From the NCBI RefSeq assembly GCF_036226405.1, contig NZ_CP108464.1, positions 62,001-126,000 on the forward strand: 64,000 nucleotides of DNA. The letters are read 5' to 3'. Source of the DNA: Streptomyces sp. NBC_01260. GTDB lineage: Bacteria; Actinomycetota; Actinomycetes; Streptomycetales; Streptomycetaceae. The notes under the pieces are model-generated. The model searched no databases and was not told the DNA's origin. It worked only from the letters and a program-made list of their open reading frames with translations. Shown one piece after another: positions 36,891 through 45,169 of this stretch (its first letter is position 1; each line of letters opens with the position of its first letter). A program made the translations under genes and the position numbers.

Positions 36891-37075
36891 CGAAGCGGGC
36901 GTTCCATCCAGGGCCGAGGACGGCCCGTACCTTCTGACCAGGGAGGCTGATACGCCGTTGACATAATTCTGAGCGTTTCTGGACGCACCGTCCTGATCGC
37001 CTGGATGTGGTCCTCACCAAGGCTTGAGACGTGCGCGGGCACCGCGTGCAGCTCGACTTGAAGAGGGGATTGCTG

Positions 37076-38086
37076 GTGACTGACCTACGGACACACGCGG
37101 CCTGGACTGGCCTGATGCGGACTTGGACGGTGTGCGCGGCTGCTGTGGTTCTGGTTGGCGCCGCGGCCGGTGGATGGATCGGCTTGCGGGGCGACGGCCC
37201 GAACGCATTCGGTCAGGCGAGTGGTGACGCCGTGGCCTCGGCGGACGCGCGGGCAGCGGTCGCCGACCGGCTTGATCTGCCGTGGCCCGACGAGGGACAG
37301 GCGAGCATCGAGGTGGAGGGGCTCGGCAAGCTGGGCGCCACCGCCGGGCAGCGTCCGCTGCCGATCGCCAGCGTCACCAAGGTGATGACGGCGTACGTGA
37401 TCCTCAAGGAGCATCCGCTGGCCGACGGCGAGCAAGGCCCCGCCGTCGCGGTGGACGCGGCCGCCGCGCAGGAGTCGCACTCGCTGACCGAGTCCACCGC
37501 ACCGCTGCGCGAGGGCCAGCGGCTCTCCGAGCGCCGGATGCTGGAGCTTCTGCTGCTCCCGTCGGGCAACAACGTGGCCCGGCTGCTGGCCCGTTGGGAC
37601 GCGGGCAGCCAGCAGGCGTTCGTGGCCAAGATGAACCGGGCCGCGCGCGACCTCGGGATGCACCGCACCACGTACACAGGTGCGAGCGGGCTCGAGGCCA
37701 CCACCAGGAGCACCGCCGACGACCAGCTCAAGCTGGCCCGGCAGACCATGAAGGATCCGACGTTGCGCGCCGTCGTCGCCATGCGGAGCACGACCGTGCC
37801 GGGCGAACCCGACCCGGTCGTCAACACCAACCGGCTCCTCGACCGGCCCGGTGTCGTCGGCCTCAAGACGGGGTCGAGCACCCCGGCGGGCGGAGCTCTG
37901 ATGTGGGCCGCCGAGGCGGGTACCGGCGGCAAGCGCCACTTCGTGCTCGGGGTGGTGCTCGGCCAGCGGGCCGGGACCACGCCCGCCGAGGGACTCGAAG
38001 CAGCCTTCGAGAAGAGCGGTGCGCTGATAGACGCCGTGCAGAAGGAACTCCCGGCGGCGCTCGGCGAACAGGGGGACCGGACGTGA
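37076..38086 (+). CDS. D-alanyl-D-alanine carboxypeptidase (penicillin-binding, S11 family)
   Basis: 336 residues from GTG 37076 (AGAGGGG upstream). An N-terminal membrane anchor (TVCAAAVVLVGAAAGGWIGL) precedes a serine-type D,D-peptidase domain with all three motifs: SVTK (Ser99/Lys102), SGN in LLLPSGNNVARLL, and KTG in VVGLKTGSS. It trims peptidoglycan stem peptides outside the membrane. The next gene overlaps its stop (GTGA), and a two-component system follows, suggesting a cell-envelope module. Confidence 0.92.
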   Translation: MTDLRTHAAWTGLMRTWTVCAAAVVLVGAAAGGWIGLRGDGPNAFGQASGDAVASADARAAVADRLDLPWPDEGQASIEVEGLGKLGATAGQRPLPIASVTKVMTAYVILKEHPLADGEQGPAVAVDAAAAQESHSLTESTAPLREGQRLSERRMLELLLLPSGNNVARLLARWDAGSQQAFVAKMNRAARDLGMHRTTYTGASGLEATTRSTADDQLKLARQTMKDPTLRAVVAMRSTTVPGEPDPVVNTNRLLDRPGVVGLKTGSSTPAGGALMWAAEAGTGGKRHFVLGVVLGQRAGTTPAEGLEAAFEKSGALIDAVQKELPAALGEQGDRT

Positions 38087-39111
38087 TCACGGTCATGGGC
38101 CCCAAAGGGCTGAGCGCCGCGACGACCGACCGCACCGGCAACTCCCCGGGCGACGGCGCCCCACGGCCGCCCCGCACCACGCCCCGGCTGCTCCGGCGCG
38201 GCCGCCTCCTCGCCACCGCGGTCGTCCTCTGCGGCATCGGCATGGTCGTCGCCGCCTGGCTGCCCGCCGCGATGGGCAGCTTCGGGAGCCTAATGCAGAC
38301 GTTCCTGCCCTGGTCGGGAGTGGGCGTGCTTGCGCTTCTCGCCCTGGCCGCCGTGCGGCAGTCGGTGGTCGCCGCCGTAGCCGTCCTGGTCCCGGCCGTG
38401 GTCTGGTGCTCCCTGTTCGGCGTGGTGCTCGTCGATAGGCGCGGGGACGGCGCGGCGGGCGGGGACCTCACCGTCGTCAGTCACAACGTGCACGACGGGA
38501 ACCCCGACCCGGTGGGCACCACCCGCTCCCTCGCCGCTTCCGGCGCCCAGGTGATCGCCCTGGAGGAGCTGTCGCCGCGCACGGCCCCCGCGTACGAACG
38601 GGCGCTGGCGGATTCCTATCCGTACCATTCGGTGCAGGGCACGGTCGGGCTGTGGAGCACCTATCCGCTGCGGGATGTGCGGCCTGTCGAGATCATGCCG
38701 TGGACCCGCGCCCTGCGGGCCACGGTCGACACTCCGAAGGGGCCGCTCGCCGTGTACACCGCGCACCTCGCCTCGGTGCGGGCCAGTCTCACCAAGGGCT
38801 TCAACACCGCGCGCCGCAACGACGCGGCCGCCAAGCTCGCCAACGCCGTACGCGCCGAGCCGCTGCACCGGGTCGTCGTGGTCGGCGACTTCAACGGCAC
38901 CACCGACGACACCGCCCTCGGCCCGGTCACCGCGGGGCTCCGCTCGGCGCAGGACGAGGCCGGGGCAGGCTTCGGGTTCAGCTGGCCCGCGTCGTTCCCG
39001 GTGGTCAGGATCGACCAGATCCTGGTGAAGGGCGTCACCCCGGTCTCCGCGTGGACGCTGCCCCGCACGGGGAGCGACCATCTGCCGGTCGCGGCCTCCC
39101 TGCGGCTGTGA
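38083..39111 (+). CDS. Endonuclease/exonuclease/phosphatase-family membrane protein
   Basis: 342 residues from GTG 38083, overlapping the carboxypeptidase stop (GTGA). The N-terminal part has about three hydrophobic helices (residues 45-120). The EEP catalytic domain follows: VVSHNVHDGNP, IALEELSPRTAP, VYTAHLASVRAS, VVVVGDFNGTTDD and GSDHLPVAAS, the metal/phosphate-binding signatures. Membrane-bound EEP proteins of this layout are probably phosphodiesterases or phosphatases acting on lipids or nucleotides outside the cell. Confidence 0.9.
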   Translation: MITVMGPKGLSAATTDRTGNSPGDGAPRPPRTTPRLLRRGRLLATAVVLCGIGMVVAAWLPAAMGSFGSLMQTFLPWSGVGVLALLALAAVRQSVVAAVAVLVPAVVWCSLFGVVLVDRRGDGAAGGDLTVVSHNVHDGNPDPVGTTRSLAASGAQVIALEELSPRTAPAYERALADSYPYHSVQGTVGLWSTYPLRDVRPVEIMPWTRALRATVDTPKGPLAVYTAHLASVRASLTKGFNTARRNDAAAKLANAVRAEPLHRVVVVGDFNGTTDDTALGPVTAGLRSAQDEAGAGFGFSWPASFPVVRIDQILVKGVTPVSAWTLPRTGSDHLPVAASLRL

Positions 39112-39263
39112 AGGAAGGCGAGCGGCGGGCGGGACGGGATGGCGGACACGGCGGCGCCGGGTCGGCAGATACTGTCAGGACCAGCAGCACGGCCCCCAAG
39201 ACGGACATCGACAGACACCGGCAGACGCCGGCAGACGCTCACGAATCGACCTCAGGCGACCAC

Positions 39264-39971
39264 ATGCGCGACCAGCCCGCCCCCGTGCACATCCTCCTCG
39301 TCGAGGACGACGACACAATCCGCAGGTCCGTGGGCCTGTCCCTGGAGCGCTACGGCTACCGGGTCTCGGCCGCCCCCGACGGCCTGACCGGCCTGGAGAT
39401 GTTCCGGGAGACGGAGCACGACCTACTGCTCCTCGACATCATGCTGCCGCACCTCGACGGAATCGGGCTGTGCCGCAAGGTCCGCGAGACCAGCCAGACC
39501 CCGGTCCTGATGATGTCGGCCCGCGGCGACTCCCTGGACGTGGTCGCGGGTCTGGAGGCGGGCGCCGACGACTACGTCGTCAAACCGGTCGACACCACTG
39601 TGCTGCTGGCCCGCATCCGCACCCTGCTGCGCCGCGCCACCTTCACGGCTCCCGTCGAGCCCGATCCCGCCACCGGCGACGGCACGGGTCTGCTCGCCTT
39701 CCGGGACCTGACCGTCGACACCCGCGGCCTCGAGGTCCGCAAGGACGGCAGGCCGCTCGCACTGACTCCCACCGAACTGCGGCTGCTCCTGGAATTCGTG
39801 GCCGTACCCGGCATCGCCCTGCAGCGCGCGACCCTGCTGCGCAAGGTGTGGGACTACGGCTGGGACGGCGACATCCGGGTCGTCGACCTGGCGGTGCAGC
39901 GGCTGCGCAAGAAGATCGGCGCCGACCACATCGAGACCGTGCGCGGCTTCGGCTACAAGTTCCGCCGCTGA
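39264..39971 (+). CDS. OmpR/PhoB-family response regulator
   Basis: 235 residues from ATG 39264. Receiver domain with phosphoacceptor Asp58 (LLLLDIMLPHLDG) and Lys in DDYVVKPVDTTVLL; C-terminal winged helix LALTPTELRLLLEFVAVPGI, VVDLAVQRLRKKIG. It is followed 32 bp later by its cognate kinase and preceded by the carboxypeptidase and EEP genes, probably its targets. Confidence 0.93.
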   Translation: MRDQPAPVHILLVEDDDTIRRSVGLSLERYGYRVSAAPDGLTGLEMFRETEHDLLLLDIMLPHLDGIGLCRKVRETSQTPVLMMSARGDSLDVVAGLEAGADDYVVKPVDTTVLLARIRTLLRRATFTAPVEPDPATGDGTGLLAFRDLTVDTRGLEVRKDGRPLALTPTELRLLLEFVAVPGIALQRATLLRKVWDYGWDGDIRVVDLAVQRLRKKIGADHIETVRGFGYKFRR

Positions 39972-40003
39972 GCGCCAGGCGGGCCGAGAGAGAACGTGAG
40001 CGA

Positions 40004-41281
40004 ATGATGGACCCTGCGCCCCCACCCGGCGACACCGGCCGGTCCCTGTGGCGCCTGGCCGACCCGAGATCCCTGCGCTGGAAGATCGCCGCAGGGGTCG
40101 CCGCCGCGGCCTGCGCGATGGCCCTGGGCATCGGCCTCCTGGTCCACCGCACCACCGAGACCCGCTCGATGAGCATCGGGCGGGCCGACGCCCTGCGCGA
40201 ACTGGACGCCGCCAAGGCCGAGTTCAGCGGCGCCCGGCCCAGCAGTTCGCCGCAGCCCGGGTACCGCACCGGCGACGAGGTACCGGGCCATCTCCTCGAC
40301 CTGCTCGCCGCCGGACCGGCGCCGGTCACTTGGTACGACACCAGCAAGCCGGCCCACGGCCCGTCCATGTGGGCGGCCACGGAGGTCGACGGCACCCCGA
40401 TCGCCGTCAGCGTCAACATGATCTCCGACCTGTACAGCCGCCAGGCCCTCGACCGGCACATGCGGTACGCGGCGCTCGCCACCCTCGCCGCCGTCGTCCC
40501 CCTCACCCTGCTCGCCGCCGAACTGGTGGTGCGCAGGCTGCGCCAGGTCGCAGGCACCGCCCGCCGCATTCGCCACGGCGACCTCGACGCGCGGACCACC
40601 GGCCGGGGGCACGACGAGATCAGCGAGATCTCCTCGGCCGTCAACCACATGGCCGACGCGCTCCAGGGCCGCCTCCACACCGAGCAGCGCTTCACCGCCG
40701 ACGTCGCCCACGAACTGCGCACCCCGCTCGCGGGGTTGGTCACCTCCGCCACACTGCTCCCGGAGAGCGAGGCCACCGATCTCGTACGGGACCGGGTGAA
40801 GGTGCTGCACGCCCTGGTCGACGACCTGCTGGAGATCTCTCGCCTCGACGCGGGCGCGGAGCGGGCAGAGCTGCAGCCGGTGCCGCTGGACGAGCTGGTC
40901 GAGGAGTCCGTACGGCGCACGGGGCTCGCCCCCCGGATCGCCGCCACCGGTCACCCGGTCGTCGAGACCGACCCCCGCCGCCTCGACCGCATCGTCACCA
41001 ACCTGGTCGTCAACGCACATGTCCACGGCGGCCCGCCGGTCGAGATCACGGTCGAGGACGCCACCGTCGCCGTCCGTGACCACGGCCCCGGCTTCCCTGC
41101 GGAGCTGCTCGCCGAAGGCCCGCAGCGATTCCGCACCGGCGCCACCGAACGCGGCCACGGACACGGCCTGGGCCTGACCATCGCGGCCGGCCACGCCCAG
41201 GTGATCGGCGCCCGGCTGACCCTCGCGAACGACGACACCGGCGCGGTCGTCACCCTCGACCTGCGACCGGGGCAGCCGTAG
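40004..41281 (+). CDS. Sensor histidine kinase (HisKA/HAMP type)
   Basis: 425 residues from ATG 40004. Two transmembrane helices (about 27-48 and 150-175) flank a roughly 100-residue external sensor domain. A HAMP (RRIRHGDLDARTTGRGHDEI) precedes the H-box FTADVAHELRTPLAGLV. The ATPase has the N-box NLVVNAHVHG (His where Asn/Lys is common), G1 VRDHGPGFP and G2 GHGHGLGL. It is paired with the OmpR-type regulator directly upstream. Confidence 0.93.
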   Translation: MMDPAPPPGDTGRSLWRLADPRSLRWKIAAGVAAAACAMALGIGLLVHRTTETRSMSIGRADALRELDAAKAEFSGARPSSSPQPGYRTGDEVPGHLLDLLAAGPAPVTWYDTSKPAHGPSMWAATEVDGTPIAVSVNMISDLYSRQALDRHMRYAALATLAAVVPLTLLAAELVVRRLRQVAGTARRIRHGDLDARTTGRGHDEISEISSAVNHMADALQGRLHTEQRFTADVAHELRTPLAGLVTSATLLPESEATDLVRDRVKVLHALVDDLLEISRLDAGAERAELQPVPLDELVEESVRRTGLAPRIAATGHPVVETDPRRLDRIVTNLVVNAHVHGGPPVEITVEDATVAVRDHGPGFPAELLAEGPQRFRTGATERGHGHGLGLTIAAGHAQVIGARLTLANDDTGAVVTLDLRPGQP

Positions 41282-41380
41282 AGCAGCCGACGAACCTGAT
41301 ACTTCCTTCTCCGAGCGCGACTGCAGACGGCAGGGTGGACCGGTGAAGCGTATCCATGGGCGTTTCATAGGTGGTCGCTC

Positions 41381-42268
41381 ATGAAACAGTCGGTGCTCGT
41401 GAGCGACGACTTCAAGCGCGTGGAAGCGCACCCCTGTCCGATGTCCACCTGCGCCGCCCCCGCGGGCTCCCCGTGCCGGACCGGCAAGGGCAAGGTGGCC
41501 ATCCAATACCACACCGCCCGCTTCCGCCTGGTGCCCCAACTCGCCAAGGTCCTCAGCGCGCCGACACCCGCCGTACGCAAGCCCGGCTCGGTCTGGACCG
41601 AGCTGCCCCGGTCCGCGAGCGCCAGCGCCGAACCGGTCGGCCACGTCCGGCTCGGGTACGCCCGCGCCTCGACCGCGCGGCAGTCCCTGGACGCGCAACT
41701 GGACTCCCTCACCGAGGCCGGGGTCACCCGGGTCTTCTCCGAGAAGATCTCCACCCGCGCCACCAGGCGCCCCGAGCTGGAAGCCGCCGTCAAGCTCGCC
41801 GGGGAGATCCGCTCCTCCGGCGTCGCCGTCGCCCTCGTCGTCCACGAACACAAACGGCTCGGCCGCGGCATCGAACTCGCCATGCTCGCCGAAGAGCTGA
41901 AGGCCAACGACGTCGGCCTGGAGTTCCTCACCGGGGAGCTGAAGGGCTCGCACGCCCCCTCCGGCATCGTCTTCACCGTGCTGGCCGCCATGTCCGGCAT
42001 GGAGCGCGAGTACATCCGCGACCGCACCCTCGAAGGCCACGAGTCCGCCCGCAAGCGCGGCAAGACCATCGGCGGCGCCGGCGTCACCGACGACTCCATG
42101 CTCTCCATGGCCCTCCACCTGCGCGACCAGGAGATGAGCCTGCGCGACATTGCCAAGCGGCTCATCATCACCACCGGCAAGAAGAAGGGACAACACCCCT
42201 CACCCGCCACCGTCATGCAGATGCTCCGCGAACACGACGAACGGGCCGCCGAACCGGCGGGCACATAA
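41381..42268 (+). CDS. Serine recombinase (resolvase type) with N-terminal zinc-finger-like segment
   Basis: 295 residues. Residues 19-50 (CPMSTCAAPAGSPCRTGKGK, VAIQYHTARF) form the Cys/His zinc-binding segment seen in actinobacterial DNA-associated proteins. The resolvase domain follows, with catalytic Ser in LGYARASTARQSLDAQLDSL, VHEHKRLGRG and GMEREYIRDRTLEG; an HTH closes the protein (EMSLRDIAKRLIITTG). It could be the resolvase of the Tn3 relic at 35975, but intact envelope genes separate them. No res site was identified in 41282-41380. Confidence 0.85.
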   Translation: MKQSVLVSDDFKRVEAHPCPMSTCAAPAGSPCRTGKGKVAIQYHTARFRLVPQLAKVLSAPTPAVRKPGSVWTELPRSASASAEPVGHVRLGYARASTARQSLDAQLDSLTEAGVTRVFSEKISTRATRRPELEAAVKLAGEIRSSGVAVALVVHEHKRLGRGIELAMLAEELKANDVGLEFLTGELKGSHAPSGIVFTVLAAMSGMEREYIRDRTLEGHESARKRGKTIGGAGVTDDSMLSMALHLRDQEMSLRDIAKRLIITTGKKKGQHPSPATVMQMLREHDERAAEPAGT

Positions 42269-42315
42269 CGACAAGTCCAGGACCGGAACCTACTGGCAGG
42301 GTATCGTCCACCGGC

Positions 42316-42835
42316 TGTTCGGGACGGCGCTCGGAGACGACGGCCGGCCGTTGTGCTCGGTGGTGACCTGTGCGCCGCAACCCGGTGAACTGACCACGGA
42401 CGCCGACTTCACCGTGAACGTGTCAGATGGCCCTGAGGCGTTGGAGAGCGCCGACACAATGCTCGTGCCAGCGGCCGTGGAGGACTACGAACCGCAAGAG
42501 CGCGGGCGGCTGGCCGAGCCGGTGCGTCGGCCCTGGAGCGGATCCCGGTTGGAGCGCGGGTGGGTTCGATCTGCACCGGGTCGTTTGTGCTGGCGGCAGC
42601 CGGACTGCTGGCGGGGCGGCGTGCGACGACACACTGGAAGTCGTGCGACGAGCTGCGGACGTTGTACCCGGAGATCGGCGTCGACCCGGACGTGCTCTAC
42701 ACGGACGACCGGGGCGTGCTGACCTCGGCAGGGGGCGCCGCCGGCATCGATCTGTGCCTGCACATGATCCGCAGCGACCACGGCGCTGACGTGGCGAACA
42801 CGGTCGCCCGGCGCACTGTTGTCCCCCCGCACCGG
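42316..42835 (+). pseudogene. GlxA-type regulator, DJ-1/PfpI domain fragment
   Basis: LFGTALGDDGRPLCSVVTCA, DADFTVNVSDGPEALESADT and VPAAVEDYEPQERGRLAEPV lie in one frame. After about 42530 the sequence RIPVGARVGSICTGSFVLAA, AGLLAGRRATTHWKSCDELR lies in another, so an indel is present. The first 25 or so residues and the whole AraC DNA-binding domain are missing. GSICTGSF is the nucleophile-elbow region of the domain. Non-functional. Confidence 0.75.
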
Positions 42836-42881
42836 GAGGGCGGGCAGGCGAGCGCGGTGCGCACACCCGTCCACGAGCAGG

Positions 42882-43440
42882 AGGCCCCCGGCTTCGGGGC
42901 CGTCCGCCTCGTCCCCGTGGACCCCGCCGCGGACCTCGACCTGATCCACGGCTGGGTCACCGAGGAGCGCGCCCGCTTCTGGGGCATGGGCGACGCGAGC
43001 CGTGAAGAGGTCTGGAGACCTACGAGTCCCTGGACTCGCTCACCACGCACCATGCCTTTCTGGCCCTGCGCGACGGTGTTCCGGTCGCCCTCTTCCGTAC
43101 GTACGAACCGGCCGCCGACCCGCTGGCCGACTGCTACGACGTCCGGCCCGGCGACTTCGGCGTCCACCTCCTGGTCGGTCCGGGCGCCACCGCCGAACGC
43201 GACTTCACGGCCGCCCTGCTCTCGGTGCTCATCGGCTACGTCCTCAGCGACCCGGCGCACCTGCGGGTCGTCGTCGAGCCGGACGCCCGCAACGAGAAGG
43301 CCGTCGCGCGGATGGTCCGGGCGGGCTTCGAACTCGTCCCGGAGATCGACAAGCCGGAGAAGCGTGCCCGGCCGGCGTTTCTGAGCCGGAGGGCCGCAGC
43401 GGGCGTGCAGCGGGCCGGGGCGGCGGGCCGCTCCCTCAGG
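42882..43440 (+). pseudogene. Siderophore-type GNAT acetyltransferase (AlcB/MbtK-like), frameshifted
   Basis: Begins FGAVRLVPVDPAADLDLIHG, ERARFWGMGDASREEVW, typical of N-hydroxylysine acyltransferases. One G is missing near 43015; with it the frame would run on as ETYESLDSLTTHHAFLALRD and DVRPGDFGVHLLVGPGATAE, AHLRVVVEPDARNEKAVARM, VRAGFELVPEIDKPEKRARP. It is fused upstream to the GlxA remnant, and its 3' end meets the opposite-strand endonuclease gene. No siderophore synthetase gene is in the window. Confidence 0.75.
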
Positions 43441-44086
43441 CCCGCGCCGCGACGTCGTCCACGACGTGCTTGTCCAGCGCGGCGCGCACCAGGGCCGCCG
43501 CGAGCACGGCGGGCCCGCGGTCGTCGGCCTGCTCCGCCAGTCGTGCGAGCTTCGCCGGCGAGGCGGGCAGCCCCAGCTTCTCGGCGCCCTGGAGAGCCAT
43601 TCCGTCCAGGAACGGTGCCGCCTCCGGCCACACGGCCTGCACCTCGCGTACGAAGATGTCCGCACCTGCCGGGCCCATGCCCGGGGTTCTGCGCAGCCCG
43701 GACCGCAGGATGTCCAGGTCGCCGTCGGCCTCCTTGCGCAGCCGCCGCAGATCGCCCCCGTACTCGACCAGCAGGAGCTCTGCCCCGTCGCCGAGCTGGG
43801 TGGCGGTGCGTTCGTCGTAGCGCCGGTAGCCGCCCTCGCCCAGTGCGTCGACGCGCTGCTGCCATGTCGTCCCGATCATCCGGTCCGGGGACCGCATGCC
43901 GTGGGTGAACAGCGCGCGTGCCGCCGCCACCGCCACGGATGCCCGGATGCGGGCGCTCAACAGATCGCAGAGCACGAGGAGTTGGTACAGAGGCTGCGGT
44001 GTGTTCCGCAGCCTGATACCGGCCTCTGCGGCGTAGGTGGTGCCGTAGCGGCTGAGAAGGACCTCCACGGTCCTGCGGGCGGTCAC
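43436..44086 (-). CDS. Endonuclease III-like helix-hairpin-helix protein
   Basis: 216 residues. LYQLLVLCDLLSARIRASVA, WQQRVDALGEGGYRRYDERT and the HhH-like SGLRRTPGMGPAGADIFVRE follow the order seen in Nth-like folds. The iron-sulfur cysteines of classical endonuclease III are absent, and the catalytic Lys/Asp are not obvious, so activity is uncertain. Its start overlaps the stop of the phosphoesterase gene (ATGA), a pairing suggesting DNA repair. Confidence 0.75.
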   Translation of the reverse strand: MTARRTVEVLLSRYGTTYAAEAGIRLRNTPQPLYQLLVLCDLLSARIRASVAVAAARALFTHGMRSPDRMIGTTWQQRVDALGEGGYRRYDERTATQLGDGAELLLVEYGGDLRRLRKEADGDLDILRSGLRRTPGMGPAGADIFVREVQAVWPEAAPFLDGMALQGAEKLGLPASPAKLARLAEQADDRGPAVLAAALVRAALDKHVVDDVAARA

Positions 44087-44727
44087 GAAGCTCCGCCCCC
44101 TTCCTCGGCGGCGACCTGCTGCAGGGTGCGCCCCGTACGGGCCGAACGTGCCCGGAACGGGTCCGGTGTGTCCGGCCCGTCATGGGGGGCGCGCCCGTCC
44201 TTGGCCTTGATCAGCAGCCATATCTCCTCGCCCGGGGCGCCGCCGTCACCGCCTCCCTTGAAGCGGGTGAGGGCGAACTCGCCGTGCAGCTTGGTGCCGT
44301 CGAGCCAGAAGGTCGCGTGCCCGTCCTCCAGGGACTGCTCGAACGGCACGGGTGCGCCCCAGCGGTCGTGGCTGAGCGGCCGGTAGGTGCCCTGGTCCCA
44401 GACGATCACCGTGCCGCCGCCGTACTCGCCCTTCGCGATGACTCCCTCGAACGTGCGGTACTCCAGCGGGTGGTCCTCCGTGGGGACGGCCAGCCGCCTC
44501 TCGCGCGGGTTCTCCGAGGGTCCGCGCGGCACCGCCCATGACTTCAGTACGCCGCCGACCTCCAGCCGGAAGTCGAAGTGCATGCGCCGCGCCTGGTGGA
44601 TCTGTACGACGAAACAGGGCGCCGCACCCGGCCGCTCCCCGTCGCCGCGCGGCTCCGCGGTCGCGTCGAAGCGCCGTTCGCTGCGGTAGTCCCGGAGCCG
44701 GTCGTCGTTTTCGCCGGTCACATCCAT
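44083..44727 (-). CDS. DNA polymerase LigD phosphoesterase-domain protein
   Basis: 214 residues from ATG 44727 with GGAGGAGG upstream. The LigD 3'-phosphoesterase signature is clear: FVVQIHQARRMHFDFRLEVG, LKSWAVPRGPSENPRERRLA, VPTEDHPLEYRTFEGVIAKG, EYGGGTVIVWDQG. The metal-binding His and Asp (H-x-ARR-x-HFD) are present. Such stand-alone PE proteins tidy 3' ends during end-joining repair. It is co-transcribed with the HhH protein; Ku and ligase domains are not in the window. Confidence 0.93.
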   Translation of the reverse strand: MDVTGENDDRLRDYRSERRFDATAEPRGDGERPGAAPCFVVQIHQARRMHFDFRLEVGGVLKSWAVPRGPSENPRERRLAVPTEDHPLEYRTFEGVIAKGEYGGGTVIVWDQGTYRPLSHDRWGAPVPFEQSLEDGHATFWLDGTKLHGEFALTRFKGGGDGGAPGEEIWLLIKAKDGRAPHDGPDTPDPFRARSARTGRTLQQVAAEEGGGAS

Positions 44728-44844
44728 CCGGATACCTCCTCCGGCAGGCCCACCCGGTGTCCCCCTTCCACTGTGACGCTCCCGGCCGTGAAGCGCACAG
44801 GGACGGGGTGTGCCCGCGCGAACGCGAGGTATGTCGACGTCAAG

Positions 44845-44911
44845 TATCTTGGCATCGAGACGGCTCTCCCGGCATTCTCCCCCTTGATTCATTGATCTCT
44901 TGATGTCGAGG
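44845..44911. promoter_or_regulatory. Two copies of a TCTTGNNRTCGAGR palindromic motif
   Basis: TATCTTGGCATCGAGA (44845-44860) and TCTCTTGATGTCGAGG (44896-44911) share 12 of 16 bases. The half-sites are inverted (TCTTG/CGAGA). They lie 118-185 bp upstream of the phosphoesterase gene. The pattern resembles MarR-type operators; the regulator is unknown. Confidence 0.5.
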
Positions 44912-45169
44912 CATGTCGGAGGGGGCATGCGATGCGGCGCGGCAAGGGCGGCGGGGAACCGGACACCTCGAAGGCCGGGCGGGGCCTGCCGGCCCAGCTG
45001 CGCAGTCCTCCGGGCGGCCGCTGCTGACCGGCGTGGTGATGGCCGCAGGGCCGGCGGCTGGTGCCGGGCGCGGTGGTCGCAGGCCTCTCGGTCGTGCGAC
45101 GACGGGCCTGTACGCGACGGCTTCGCACTCTCGCACCGCCAGCCCCGAAGAGACCACCCCCGCGTAGGT
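44912..45169. other. Intergenic, no supported gene
   Basis: Together with 44728-44844 this makes a gap of about 440 bp. Apart from the paired motifs, nothing is recognised. Confidence 0.4.

Noticed and set aside
39953..42196. 747-residue open frame on the minus strand
   Set aside because: It spans antisense to the sensor kinase and the serine recombinase, both with clear catalytic motifs. It is a GC-rich shadow frame.
35975..42268. One large Tn3 transposon from the transposase relic to the serine recombinase
   Set aside because: Intact envelope genes lie between them, no Tn3-type terminal repeats were found, and the transposase has lost most of its length. A link is possible but unsupported.
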